A DNA stretch of 64,000 nt, taken from contig KL662191.1 in NCBI GenBank assembly GCA_000733415.1, positions 5,268,341 to 5,332,340 of the forward strand, in the 5' to 3' direction. Under the pieces are notes generated by a model. The model saw only the letters and a program-made list of their open reading frames with translations. It did not search any database and had not been told where the DNA came from. This document shows, in pieces, positions 1-8,544 of the stretch. A program made the position numbers and the translations under genes. The stretch comes from [Leptolyngbya] sp. JSC-1. Lineage in GTDB: Bacteria; Cyanobacteriota; Cyanobacteriia; Elainellales; Elainellaceae. The number at the start of each line of letters is the position of its first letter. Within the stretch, counting starts at the first letter, position 1.

Positions 1-385
1 TATTGAGGCACTGACCCGTTTGGGGATGCCACAGTTTAATCGTTTGCTCATAGCCACCGCTGACTAACCGCCTGCCGTCGGGGCTGAAGGCAACTGATAA
101 AACAGAGCTAGTATGTTCTTTCAGCGTATAAACACAATCGCCGGTATTGACATCCCACAGTTTCACAGTATGGTCATAGCTGGCGCTAGCAAGTTGCTGG
201 CTGTTGGGGTGAAAGGCAATCGCCCAGACCCAGCTCGTATGACCCTGCAACACCTTCAAGCACTGCCCCGTGTTGGGATTCCAGAGCCGGATCGTAGCAT
301 CTGGGCTGGCGCTGGCTAGGAGCTGCTGATTCGAGCTAAAGGTAACGGATAGGACTCGTCCCGTGTGCCCCCGTAGGGTGCGGAA
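1..385 (-). pseudogene. Out-of-frame C-terminal WD40 repeats of the NB-ARC gene (partial)
   Basis: On the minus strand this stretch reads without a stop as at least three WD40 repeats, with motifs such as TLRGHTGRVLSVTF, DATIRLWNPNTGQCLKVL, DHTVKLWDVNTGDC and EQTIKLWHPQTGQCL. It runs off the left edge of the window. It lies one base out of frame with the NB-ARC-WD40 reading frame that ends at 336, and the break coincides with the heptamer array at 386-433. It has no start of its own, so I read it as the displaced end of the same gene. Whether it is ever translated depends on the repeat copy number. Confidence 0.85.
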
Positions 386-3086
386 GGGGTGAGGGGTGAG
401 GGGTGAGGGGTGAGGGGTGAGGGGTGAGGGGTGGAGGGTTGAAATCCCAGAGTTTGATGGTTTGGTCTTCATGACCGCTGGCAAGTAGGTGCTGGGTTGG
501 GCTGAGGGCAATGGTGTAGATGGAGTTGCTGTGGCCCTGCAAGGTTTTGGTGCATTGTCCGGTTGGCAGATCCCAGAGTCGCGCTGTGTAGTCTTCGCCG
601 CCGCTAGCTAGGAGCGATTGGGTTGGATGAAACGCTACGGACCAGACAAAATTTGTGTGCTTTTGCAGCGTTTGCAGACATTGGTGCGATGTCGTACACC
701 AGAGTTTGATGGTTTGGTCGTAGCTGCCGCTGGCTACGGTTTTACCATCGGTATGAAAGGCAACTGAGGTGATGGGTTTGTGATGTCCGGTGAATGTTGC
801 TAGACAGATTCCGGTTGCTATATCCCACAGTTTAATGGTTTGATCATAACTACCGCTGACCAGATACTGACCATCCGGACTCAGCGCAATGGCTCTGACC
901 CAATGCTGATGACCGCTCAGGGTTTGCACACACTGACCTGTTGCCACATCCCAGCGCCGAATCACATAATCTTCTCCAGCGCTGAACAAGGTTTTGCCAT
1001 CTCGAGCAAACACGGCACTCCAAACACAAGCTGCGTGACCGCTCAGGGTTTGCATACACTGACCTGTTGCCACGTTCCAAAGCCGAATGGTTTGATCGCC
1101 GCTGGTGCTGGCCAGCAGTTGACCATCGGGACTAAAGATAACCGAGGTGGCGATGCCTGTGTGTTCCTCCAGTCGTTTAAGGCCCTGCCCGGTCTGACTG
1201 TCCCACAGCCGAACTTGATGATCTTGCCCACAGCTCGCCAAAATCGGCTGCGTCGGGCTATAGGCAACGCTCCACACCCAGCTATTATGTCCGGTGCAAA
1301 GCGCTAACTGCTTGCCATCGCTCGGATGCCAAATCTGGATACTGCCATTGGTGTCGCTGACTGCGAGCTGTTTGCCGTCTGGACTAAAGGCCACTGAAGT
1401 GACGCCTCCAAAGGTTGAGGCAAAGGCACAGTTGACAAACTCAGCTTCAGTAAAGTTCACTCGATGCAGATTCAGATCTTGCAAATAGGCTTGGCGAATC
1501 GTTAAACCAGAAAAATCATAGCCGGTCAGATCGATTTCTAGCTGCCGAAATAGATTGAGTAGATTGCCTGCTCCATAGCTAGATTGATTTAGACAATGTG
1601 TTCTTAGATATATCAGTAATCGATTCAATTTATGCTCTAGCTGTTTGGGAGAGCCAAGTTGCGCGAGCAAGCGATCGATTAAGGGTTGGAGAATGATCCG
1701 GATCTGGCTATCGCGGATGTAATCTTTGACTTGGGCTTTAATCAGCGCCTGACTGAGAAAAACCTGGGGCTGTTCTGCGAGAATTTCATCGGCGATTTGC
1801 TCAATCAAGGCTGCTGTCACCGACTCCATCACCACCGGCTGCTGGGTGAAACCCGTGGCGCTACTTTCGATCAAACTGCGCCAGCGCAACGATTCCAGCA
1901 CCGCCATTAGCTGCGGCTTGGGTAGTTCTGTCACTAAATCTGCCTGAAGATCGCTCAGCGATACGGGTTCCCGATTAATCGCCAGCCAGTTCATCACCGT
2001 TTGCTCGACTGCCGAGAGGCGATTGCACTGCTGCTGAAGCAAATGGCCAATGCTGCTAAACGCCACGGTACCCTGTTGCAGAAATTGGGCTACATCTCCA
2101 GCAAACAAATCCTGAATCGAAGTGGCGGCCATTTTCAGAGCCAATGGATTGCCTCGGTAATGCGCAATCAACTGTTCGATATCCTCTGCGGCTCCCTGCA
2201 ACCCTTTGGCATCAAGAATATGTTGAGCAGCGGCCAGATCTAACCCAGCCAGAGGCATCGTGCGAACCGGCAGCCGATCGCCCCCCATCATCCCGACTTC
2301 TTGCGGCTTTTCGCGACTGGTCAGCACCAAACAGCTCTGATGGGCAATTTCGCCGATTCGTCGCAGCAGTTCACCATACATCTCATAGCCATCGCGGTAG
2401 GTTCCGGCCCGTTTGCCGCCTTGCAAAATGGTCTCAAAATTATCCAAAACAATCAAACAGCGCGATTGCTTCAGCAGTTCAATCAGGCGCGAGAGTTTGC
2501 CGCCGACGCTAGTGGGCAATTCTGCGTCTTGCTGTTGGGAGAGCGCTTGGATCAGTGTGGGCAAAAGTTCGTCGATTGGCGGTGCATCGCGCAGCGAACG
2601 CCAGATCAAACCAGCAAATTCACCCTGAATTGCTTCGGCCAGTTTCACCGACAGTGAGGTTTTGCCCATGCCGCCCATGCTGAGCAGCGTTACCAAGCGG
2701 CAGCGGTCCTGCACAATCCAGGTTTGCAGCGTAGTCAGTTCTTGTGTGCGTCCGTAGAAGATCGAAACATCGATGGCTTCGCCCCAATCGGCTCGCGGTT
2801 TAACCCACGAATTGGACGGGGGATTGGCTGGCGTCTGATAGGCAACTTGCTTCAACACTCGCTGAAAATTAAGTTTGGTGATTTTGACCCCATACACTTC
2901 TGAAAGCCGCTGCCAAAGTTTGGAACCCGTATCTTTGATGTATCCCGGATCGTAACCAGCGGCAACAGCAATTTCTAGATACGATTTTCCTTGCCATGCC
3001 TCGCGTAGGACTAATGCTTGAACTTTGTTGAGCTGTCCTTGCTCAATCACATGCTCAACGAGCGCAATTGCTTCTTCAACGGTCAT
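336..3086 (-). CDS. NB-ARC/STAND ATPase with WD40 repeats, NLR-like (frameshifted near the C-terminus)
   Basis: This protein of about 916 residues has three parts. The N-terminus (about 1-90) resembles the helical vWA-MoxR-associated-protein N-terminal domain. An NB-ARC ATPase follows, with P-loop GGMGKTSL near residues 137-144 and a Walker B-like LIVLDNFE. Eight WD40 blades lie from about residue 605, each ending in motifs like TIKLWD. After the eighth blade the frame runs through the heptamer array and stops within about 30 residues, although WD40 sequence continues in another frame. ATG at 3086 is preferred over an upstream in-frame start at 3188 because GGGAG lies 8 bases upstream and the conserved domain begins at MTVEEAIALV. 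Proteins of this type are signal-sensing switches, and several relatives act in antiphage defence; that role here is inference. Confidence 0.85.
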   Translation of the reverse strand: MTVEEAIALVEHVIEQGQLNKVQALVLREAWQGKSYLEIAVAAGYDPGYIKDTGSKLWQRLSEVYGVKITKLNFQRVLKQVAYQTPANPPSNSWVKPRADWGEAIDVSIFYGRTQELTTLQTWIVQDRCRLVTLLSMGGMGKTSLSVKLAEAIQGEFAGLIWRSLRDAPPIDELLPTLIQALSQQQDAELPTSVGGKLSRLIELLKQSRCLIVLDNFETILQGGKRAGTYRDGYEMYGELLRRIGEIAHQSCLVLTSREKPQEVGMMGGDRLPVRTMPLAGLDLAAAQHILDAKGLQGAAEDIEQLIAHYRGNPLALKMAATSIQDLFAGDVAQFLQQGTVAFSSIGHLLQQQCNRLSAVEQTVMNWLAINREPVSLSDLQADLVTELPKPQLMAVLESLRWRSLIESSATGFTQQPVVMESVTAALIEQIADEILAEQPQVFLSQALIKAQVKDYIRDSQIRIILQPLIDRLLAQLGSPKQLEHKLNRLLIYLRTHCLNQSSYGAGNLLNLFRQLEIDLTGYDFSGLTIRQAYLQDLNLHRVNFTEAEFVNCAFASTFGGVTSVAFSPDGKQLAVSDTNGSIQIWHPSDGKQLALCTGHNSWVWSVAYSPTQPILASCGQDHQVRLWDSQTGQGLKRLEEHTGIATSVIFSPDGQLLASTSGDQTIRLWNVATGQCMQTLSGHAACVWSAVFARDGKTLFSAGEDYVIRRWDVATGQCVQTLSGHQHWVRAIALSPDGQYLVSGSYDQTIKLWDIATGICLATFTGHHKPITSVAFHTDGKTVASGSYDQTIKLWCTTSHQCLQTLQKHTNFVWSVAFHPTQSLLASGGEDYTARLWDLPTGQCTKTLQGHSNSIYTIALSPTQHLLASGHEDQTIKLWDFNPPPLTPHPSPLTPHPSPLPHPTGAHGTSPIRYL
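386..433. repeat. Heptamer tandem repeat (GGGGTGA)6.9 inside a coding region
   Basis: There are six perfect copies of GGGGTGA (386-427) plus a partial seventh (428-433). On the coding minus strand the array reads as a Pro/Leu/Thr/His/Ser-rich stretch inserted just after a WD40 blade. Seven is not a multiple of three, so each gain or loss of one copy shifts the frame. Loss of one copy would join the upstream frame to the open WD40 frame on the other side. Heptameric STRR sequences are a known feature of cyanobacterial genomes, normally between genes. Confidence 0.9.
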
Positions 3087-3268
3087 GAATGCTGCTCCCA
3101 GGGAAGACACACAAACTGCAATTTGAAATGTCGCCATGCTCGTATGAGAGTGACGCGGTAGAGACCCTGGTATTGACCGTAATAACACGGTTCTTCGGAC
3201 TTGATTCTCTATTTGTAATACGAACTTTGTTTTGAATTGCGGAAATTACAGAGACTTCTTAATTTCTC

Positions 3269-3312
3269 TATCCGACCTTTATCCGACCTTCATCTGACTT
3301 TCTAGTGACTTT
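3269..3312. repeat. Four 11-bp direct repeats (array 1)
   Basis: Four contiguous 11-base units follow the pattern TATCCGACCTT, TATCCGACCTT, CATCTGACTTT, CTAGTGACTTT. The period is close to one helical turn, so a protein could read every copy on the same face. The array lies about 180 bases upstream of the NB-ARC start codon, in its likely promoter region. Confidence 0.75.
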
Positions 3313-3525
3313 TACCGGCTGCCAATCACCCAGTACAGCGGTTAGCCTACAAACAACAGAACAGTCTAGCCCTCGGCTAACTCTCGGCAAGCTCGTGTGT
3401 TTCCCTGAATGTACTCCGCTGTTATCGATCTTACGTAACAACTCGACAAATTGAGGTGACATCAGAAAGTTGAGAGCGAAAGCAATGATTGCGCTCGAAT
3501 TGCTCAGCAGAAGGATGTTTCTGAA

Positions 3526-3558
3526 TTCTGACCTTTTCCAGACCTTTTACCGACCGCC
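3526..3558. repeat. Three 11-bp direct repeats (array 2)
   Basis: Three contiguous 11-base units, TTCTGACCTTT, TCCAGACCTTT and TACCGACCGCC, share the GACC core of array 1. The array is about 160 bases upstream of the amidase start, so each divergent gene has one array near it. Confidence 0.6.
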
Positions 3559-3715
3559 AGAGTGGACAGCAGTTCGCTAGCTTTAAGCCATGTCAGGCAA
3601 TGCTAAATTCAATCAACATTGAGGAGGCGACACATTTTTGTTCAACAGTAGCTAGTTCATACCAGAAGAACAAAAATTGCATTGTTGTGATGATCCGTAG
3701 TTGAGGAATTATGTT

Positions 3716-4735
3716 ATGGCAACCTGGATTTTATTTGCACGAGAAGAAGATGGGGAACCAGTTGTTTCAGCAATGGATGCGAACAAGTTAGATAAAAGCC
3801 TCACGGACAACTCTAAAGATAATCTAATTGGCTTTCTAAAACTTTTCTCAGGCGCGGGTACGTTTTTAGTAGCTGGGGCTGATGAGGCTGACGAATCGAT
3901 CGCATCGGTTGATAGGCTTCCCCAGGGTGACGGTAGTCGTTCTAAAAGTACAGAGGCAGATGCTACTTGGTTCCATTTCTTCCGGGGTGAAGATGGTCAA
4001 CCTGTTGTGGTGGCAATGAATGGAGCACGAGGGGTTAATGCTTACAGAGGTAACGATAAACAGGTTTTGGTTGACTTTCTAAATTATCACTCGAATGCCA
4101 ACACCTTTCAAGTAGCATCCTCCGTTACGCCAATTCCTCCTGGAATACCTGATTGGGAGCCGGTGACAATTGATCAACTAACGGGGCAACGGGTGTTGCT
4201 AGAGATTGGGCATGGTCCCGGTGTGCCGTTTGATCCAGGTGCTATCGCCTATGATGGACGCACAACTGAACATTCCCTCAACGTGATTGCAGCCAATACT
4301 GCACGCGAAGTTTTAGCGGCAGCAGGAATTGCTTGCACAGTGATTGATACTCCTCAAGGCAGTCTATACGACATAGGGTTAAAAGCATCCGGCTTCGATG
4401 TATTTTGCAGCATTCACCACAATGCCGCAAATAGTCGAGCGCAGGGAACAGAAGCCTTTTCTCATGCCACGAAAGGCAGCCAGCGTGACCGAAATCTTGC
4501 AGCTCTAATTTCTGCTGAACTTTCTCGAGAGTTAGGACTTACCGATCGGGGGGAAAAGCGAGCAAAGCTGGGTGTGCTTTCTGGTGCAGAGGACACAAAT
4601 GCTCGTGCTGCGGTTTTGGCTGAAGTTTATTTCATTGATGATGCTGTTCGCAGACCGCCACTAACGGACTTTTCAACTCGTGGCGGGCAAGCAATTGGGC
4701 GAGCCATTTTGAAGTGGCTGAAGTCAAATCCCTAG
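3716..4735 (+). CDS. N-acetylmuramoyl-L-alanine amidase (Amidase_3) with duplicated N-terminal module
   Basis: This 339-residue protein is predicted to cleave the bond between MurNAc and the stem peptide. The C-terminal half carries the zinc amidase pattern: H in EIGHGPG, E in TTEHSLN, H in SIHHNAA, and the catalytic E in LAEVYFI. The N-terminal part holds two copies of a module of about 50 residues, one starting TWILFAREEDGEPVVSAMD and the other TWFHFFRGEDGQPVVVAMN; I do not recognise this module. No signal peptide is visible, so export may be non-classical or lysis-dependent. ATG at 3716 is chosen because GAGG lies 9 bases upstream and MATW matches the start of the second module; a TTG at 3701 is possible. 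A second murein hydrolase follows 70 bases downstream on the same strand. Confidence 0.85.
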   Translation: MATWILFAREEDGEPVVSAMDANKLDKSLTDNSKDNLIGFLKLFSGAGTFLVAGADEADESIASVDRLPQGDGSRSKSTEADATWFHFFRGEDGQPVVVAMNGARGVNAYRGNDKQVLVDFLNYHSNANTFQVASSVTPIPPGIPDWEPVTIDQLTGQRVLLEIGHGPGVPFDPGAIAYDGRTTEHSLNVIAANTAREVLAAAGIACTVIDTPQGSLYDIGLKASGFDVFCSIHHNAANSRAQGTEAFSHATKGSQRDRNLAALISAELSRELGLTDRGEKRAKLGVLSGAEDTNARAAVLAEVYFIDDAVRRPPLTDFSTRGGQAIGRAILKWLKSNP

Positions 4736-4805
4736 CGCAATTCGGTAGAGCGCAGCAAAATTTGTCATGCATTAGTCAATACAAAATTATTGAGAATGAA
4801 AACCA

Positions 4806-6317
4806 ATGTCCCTGTTAGATGATTTGGTAGGAAAATATGCGGCTATGGATCTAGAAGAGATCTTCAACGCTGTTGGGATCGCTGCTAACAAAATTCACCC
4901 AGCCAATCGACCTGCACTTAAAGAGGTGACGCTGGCGCAGTGGTTGTTAGAATCCGCAAGAGCAACGAGCAAGCTGGCAATGGAAGCGACTAATTTTGCA
5001 GGATTAAAATGGCGTAAGGAGATGGAAGACTTTGCAACGCCAATCTTGATCAAAGTTCCTTCTGAACCAGAGCCTGTCGAGTTTTGCAAATTTGCAACTG
5101 TCGAGAAGTTTTTAGTTGGGTACTGGAAGTTTCTGACTCGTCCAGTTTATAAAGGATTGGAAGACCACACCACAACGCCAGAAACATTCATCGGATTTCT
5201 GTTCCGTAAGAATTTTGCAGCAGATCCAGGCTACGTCAACAAGGTGATGAAACTGCTTCCAGAGGCTCAGCAACTTCTTGGAGATGCCAATCGGGTTGGC
5301 CGTTCGTCCCGGCCTGAACCAACGCTCCAAGTTACCCGTATTCCCCAGGAGGTTAGCGTTGGCCAGAGCTTTCGGGTGGAAGGAGTTGCTGCTCCTGCGG
5401 ACAGTGGTAAAGTGCTGCTGATTGAAGTTGATGACCAGTTTAAGACTAAAGGTGCAACCATTGGGGCAGATGGTAAATGGCAATTTGATTTTGTTTTGAA
5501 TCAAGTGGGCGATCGTAAAATCGAAGTCTTTACAGATCAAAAGACGATCAGCCTTAACGTTCGAGCTGTGCAACCGAATCCAGGAGCGAGCGGGATCAGT
5601 TTAATTGGCAGTGTGGGTCGGGGTGGTGCAAATAATTCTGAAGATGTTAGAAAGGTAAAGAGTCGCCTGCATGAGTTAGGATTTAACTGGATTGGTAGTT
5701 CCAACTCGGTTAATACAGGCACAATCCAAGCCATTCAGCTTTTCCAATCTATTATCGTAGGACGGAGCAATGTGCTTGGAGATGGGCGAGTTGATCCAGA
5801 TGGACTCACGCTTGACTGGCTGCGAGCCAACAATGCTCCTCGTTGGCAACTGATGCCTAAAACCGACAAAGCAAATGGATTTCGTAACTTTGAGCTAGAA
5901 GACACCAGCGACAACCATGACTTTGGCACAGATTGGCTAGCCAAGACCATTTTGGCCGCAGCAAAAGATTACCAGCAGACTTTCCGCAATGCCAATCCTA
6001 ATGCATCTCTGTTTGTAATTAACAACGTCAGCCTGCCCGTTGGCGGCGATACGCCAACCCACGCCGGACATGAAACAGGCTTGATGTGTGATGTGCTGCT
6101 GCCTCGCAAAGATGGTGACTTTGGCGGCATTACCTTCAGAGATGCGATCTACGATCAGCAGGCAATGCGGGCAATCCTTCAATCGATTCGACGGCAAAAA
6201 TTGGTGCGAGCCGTCTTTTTTAACGATCCTAAACTGATTACTGAAGGATTGTGTGATTTTGTGGCTGGTCACGACAACCATGTTCACTTTGAAATCACTC
6301 CCCCAGCCAGAAATTAG
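4806..6317 (+). CDS. Multidomain murein hydrolase: glucosaminidase-like, PGB-like and MepA/M15-like peptidase
   Basis: This 503-residue protein has an N-terminal glucosaminidase-like region (about 1-160; WLLESARATSKLA, NFAGLKW). A beta-rich Ig-like segment follows (about 175-260), then a peptidoglycan-binding-like repeat (about 265-345; EDVRKVKSRLHELGFNW). The C-terminus is a LAS-type peptidase similar to penicillin-insensitive murein endopeptidases, with THAGHETGLMCDVLL and a closing HDNHVHFE as likely zinc-ligand clusters. Together with the amidase upstream it could cut glycan, amide and peptide bonds. There is no clear signal peptide. The exact family of each domain is inferred from motifs. 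Confidence 0.75.
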   Translation: MSLLDDLVGKYAAMDLEEIFNAVGIAANKIHPANRPALKEVTLAQWLLESARATSKLAMEATNFAGLKWRKEMEDFATPILIKVPSEPEPVEFCKFATVEKFLVGYWKFLTRPVYKGLEDHTTTPETFIGFLFRKNFAADPGYVNKVMKLLPEAQQLLGDANRVGRSSRPEPTLQVTRIPQEVSVGQSFRVEGVAAPADSGKVLLIEVDDQFKTKGATIGADGKWQFDFVLNQVGDRKIEVFTDQKTISLNVRAVQPNPGASGISLIGSVGRGGANNSEDVRKVKSRLHELGFNWIGSSNSVNTGTIQAIQLFQSIIVGRSNVLGDGRVDPDGLTLDWLRANNAPRWQLMPKTDKANGFRNFELEDTSDNHDFGTDWLAKTILAAAKDYQQTFRNANPNASLFVINNVSLPVGGDTPTHAGHETGLMCDVLLPRKDGDFGGITFRDAIYDQQAMRAILQSIRRQKLVRAVFFNDPKLITEGLCDFVAGHDNHVHFEITPPARN

Positions 6318-6395
6318 GAGATTGAGATGCGCTAGATGAAAAGCTATTACAAACAAAGCCCGTTCAACGTAAAAGCAAACTCAATGCATTTCTCC

Positions 6396-6450
6396 AGTCT
6401 TCAGTACGCTTTAGCGTACTTTCCCCACTAGCCCGCAATTTATTCGCGGG
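6396..6450. repeat. Two-hairpin dispersed repeat, copy 1
   Basis: Two adjacent hairpins occur here. AGTACGCT (6403-6410) pairs with AGCGTACT (6413-6420). CCCGC (6432-6436) pairs with GCGGG (6446-6450) around AATTTATTC. The second hairpin, with its leading TAG, is shared with 8398-8420 and with modules inside the elements at 47040-47349 and 57319-57559. Confidence 0.65.
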
Positions 6451-6595
6451 TGGGACAACAGCTAATGCTGATTAGATTTCTCGGAACTATTGTCAGCCTC
6501 CCTCCTCAACGAGAGGCGACCACACAGCTATGCCATTGAGCAGAACAGGTGTTGCTTGTCTACCAAAACATGTTCATCTCTAAATGGAGCAACAA

Positions 6596-7306
6596 ATGAT
6601 TTCAACAGGAAAGAAGTGGTTGATTGGAGTGGCAGCCTTATCTGTACTGGGTGTCTGCGACGCTTCTCATGCAATCACATTGCACACCACTGACTTTATT
6701 CCAAATGTAACCCGAACTAATTTCAACGGTTTTGAAGGAATTCCTGCTACCTCCTCCTATAGTTCTAGCTATACCGAGGATGGAATCAAGGTTGAGCAGG
6801 TCAATGGAGAGCCTAATGACATTTGGACAACTTATCTTCCATCAGGATTTGAAGGAGAACGGTCTTGGTATGCCAGTGGTGGCGATTTTGGATTCACAAA
6901 AATCACGCGCCTAGATAACAGTGACTTCGTAAATCTTGGGCTTCTGCGTAGTAGTGGATGGGGAGATTATTCAAACATTCCAATCACCTATGTATATGAA
7001 CTTCTGAAAAATGGGGTGACTGTCTTCTCTGGCAATCTCTTCAGTGAAACTCCTGGTTATCTCGGTTTCTCTGGTGGCGGATTCAATGAACTTCGACTGG
7101 GAGCATACTACTATGGAAGCAATCCTAGCCAAACCCTCAGTGGTTATCAAGCTTTGGCTATTGACAGCATTGAGCTATCTGGAAGCCTTGCCCAACCTGT
7201 TCCCACCCCCGCTCTCCTCCCTGGCTTGGTTGGTGTGAGTGCGGCACTGCTGCGGAAGCGGAAACAGAATCAAGGGCAAGAGGCGACAGAAATAGCGAAA
7301 GTCTAG
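6596..7306 (+). CDS. Secreted PEP-CTERM sorting-domain protein
   Basis: This protein of about 236 residues has a signal peptide (KKWLIGVAALSVLGVCDASHA). Its middle region is a beta-rich Gly/Ser/Tyr-rich part, and it ends in the cyanobacterial form of the PEP-CTERM sorting signal: VPTPALLPGL, a short hydrophobic helix, then RKRKQ. Such proteins are exported, cut by an exosortase, and retained at the surface or released. The central domain is not recognised. ATG at 6596 is preferred to 6584 because GGAG lies 6 bases upstream. No exosortase gene is in this window. Confidence 0.8.
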   Translation: MISTGKKWLIGVAALSVLGVCDASHAITLHTTDFIPNVTRTNFNGFEGIPATSSYSSSYTEDGIKVEQVNGEPNDIWTTYLPSGFEGERSWYASGGDFGFTKITRLDNSDFVNLGLLRSSGWGDYSNIPITYVYELLKNGVTVFSGNLFSETPGYLGFSGGGFNELRLGAYYYGSNPSQTLSGYQALAIDSIELSGSLAQPVPTPALLPGLVGVSAALLRKRKQNQGQEATEIAKV

Positions 7307-7416
7307 AATCTTGATTGTGTTCGATCGCTCTGACTCGTCTTGAGAAGTTCGATCGCCCGTCATCGCCAAACGTTACACTATGATCACAGGTTGCTTGTCG
7401 CCCACAAGGTTTTGAG

Positions 7417-7996
7417 ATGGTTGTTACCCTTACCCTTCAACCGGCTTTGGAATTAACCGATGAGCAGTTCGAGCAGATCTGCCAGCAAAACCGTGACCTG
7501 AAATTTGAACGCACTGCCCACGCAGGCTTAGTGGTGATGTCTCTGACGGGGGGCGAAACAGGCGAGCGTAATGCCGAACTGAATGGACAACTTTGGTTAT
7601 GGAATCGTCAAGCTCGTCTGGGGCATTTATTACGACTCCTCGACTGACTTTCGACTACCCAATGGAGCCATTCGATCGCCTGATGCCGCTTGGATTTGCC
7701 AATCTCGCTGGGAAAGTCTGACGCCAGCACAACGGCAACGATGGGTGCCTCTCTGCCCTGATTTTGTGGTGGAGTTGAAATCCACCTCAGATGAAATCGA
7801 AGATCTGCGGTTAAAGATGCAGGAATACTTGGAAAACGGATTGCAATGGGGTTGGCTGATTGATCCCGAAACGCAAACGGTTGAGGTGTATCGGGCAAAC
7901 TATCCTGTAGAGGTGTTGCTCCAACCGACGGAACTGGTGGCTCCAGAAGTGCTACCTGGATTTGTGCTAAATCTAGTTGGAATTTTGTTTGATTAA
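7417..7996 (+). pseudogene. Uma2 (DUF820) family PD-(D/E)XK nuclease-like protein, frameshifted
   Basis: The first frame gives the N-terminal half of a Uma2 protein (start MVVTLTLQPALELT; GGETGERNAELNGQLW) and stops at 7647. The second half continues in another frame (YYDSSTDFRLPNGA, RSPDAAWI, PDFVVELKS, ENGLQWGWLIDPE) to 7996. Removing one G from the GGGG run at 7620-7623 would restore one frame of about 190 residues, the normal family length. The nuclease-like residues (D of SPDAAW, E and K of ELK) are intact. This is either a recent single-base mutation or a sequencing error in a homopolymer. Confidence 0.85.
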
Positions 7997-8135
7997 CAAG
8001 ACAATCGAGCAGGCGATTGCAGGCTTGCAAGAGGCAACGCGACTATACCTAGAGGAATTCCCTGTGCCAGAAACTTCTCCTAGATTTGTCACCAGTATTG
8101 AAGTCAACGATGCCGAAGCTACCCTAAATCTCTAG
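7989..8135 (+). pseudogene. HicB-like antitoxin C-terminal remnant
   Basis: A frame of about 48 codons overlaps the end of the Uma2 gene and reads IEQAIAGLQEATRLYLEEFP, then a short Pro-rich tail ending at TAG 8133-8135. This resembles the C-terminal end of the HicB-type antitoxins common in cyanobacteria (LQEATELYLEEFP). The N-terminal part and any HicA partner are absent. TTG at 7989 could serve as a start, but the fragment is most likely a remnant. Confidence 0.55.
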
Positions 8136-8544
8136 TAGAGAGTTTATCGAGAATTTGTAATCTTTCCGTTCTCGTATTGCCGCAATAAACTCCTCGCGTC
8201 GAGTCCACCATCACTCCATTCAAATGACTTAAAATGCAATGCCTTGTACGGCGAGGGTGGCTTTGCCGTCCCTCCAAACGAATCTGTGAAGTTCGCCATA
8301 TCATCTTGCTGTAAGGCTCGTCCTGCAGCGCGGTCTACTGAGCAATTACATTAAAGTGCACTAAATCCTTACTCAGTCTGCTTCAGACTTGCTCGATTAG
8401 CCCGCAGTTTATTCGTGGGATTGTGGGCGGCAGAGCGAAACGAGTCAACTAAATTGACACAAAATTCTGTACAGCCTCACAACATTCTCACAAAATACTC
8501 AGTACCTCATCACTTAATTTATATAGATCAGGAACATCGATTAT
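8136..8544. other. Intergenic region with decayed sequence and repeat copy 2
   Basis: This 409-base gap contains the two-hairpin repeat at 8354-8430. On the minus strand near 8136-8220 a short run reads WTRREEFIAAIRERKDYKFS before a stop; it looks coding-like but has an upstream stop and no start. I see no intact gene. Confidence 0.5.
8354..8430. repeat. Two-hairpin dispersed repeat, copy 2
   Basis: AGTGCACTAAA is followed by the hairpin AGTCTG-CTT-CAGACT and then GATTAGCCCGCAGTTTATTC with its pairing GTGGG. The same order of blocks occurs in the 3' half of the element at 47040-47349, where the first hairpin has a longer loop. Confidence 0.65.

Larger units (their letters stand above)
3087..3715. 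other. Divergent intergenic region between NB-ARC gene and amidase
   Basis: This 629-base gap separates two divergently transcribed genes, so it should carry both promoters. Apart from the two arrays of 11-bp direct repeats listed separately, I see no convincing gene; short open frames on the minus strand look random. GAGG at 3703-3706 is the ribosome binding site of the downstream amidase. Confidence 0.6.

Noticed and set aside
840..1307. Long plus-strand frame inside the NB-ARC-WD40 gene
   Set aside because: It is antisense to repeated WD40 codons, and such periodic sequence often stays open on the other strand.
3268..3462. Minus-strand frame of 64 codons between NB-ARC gene and amidase
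   Set aside because: It overlaps the 11-bp repeat array, and its composition looks random.
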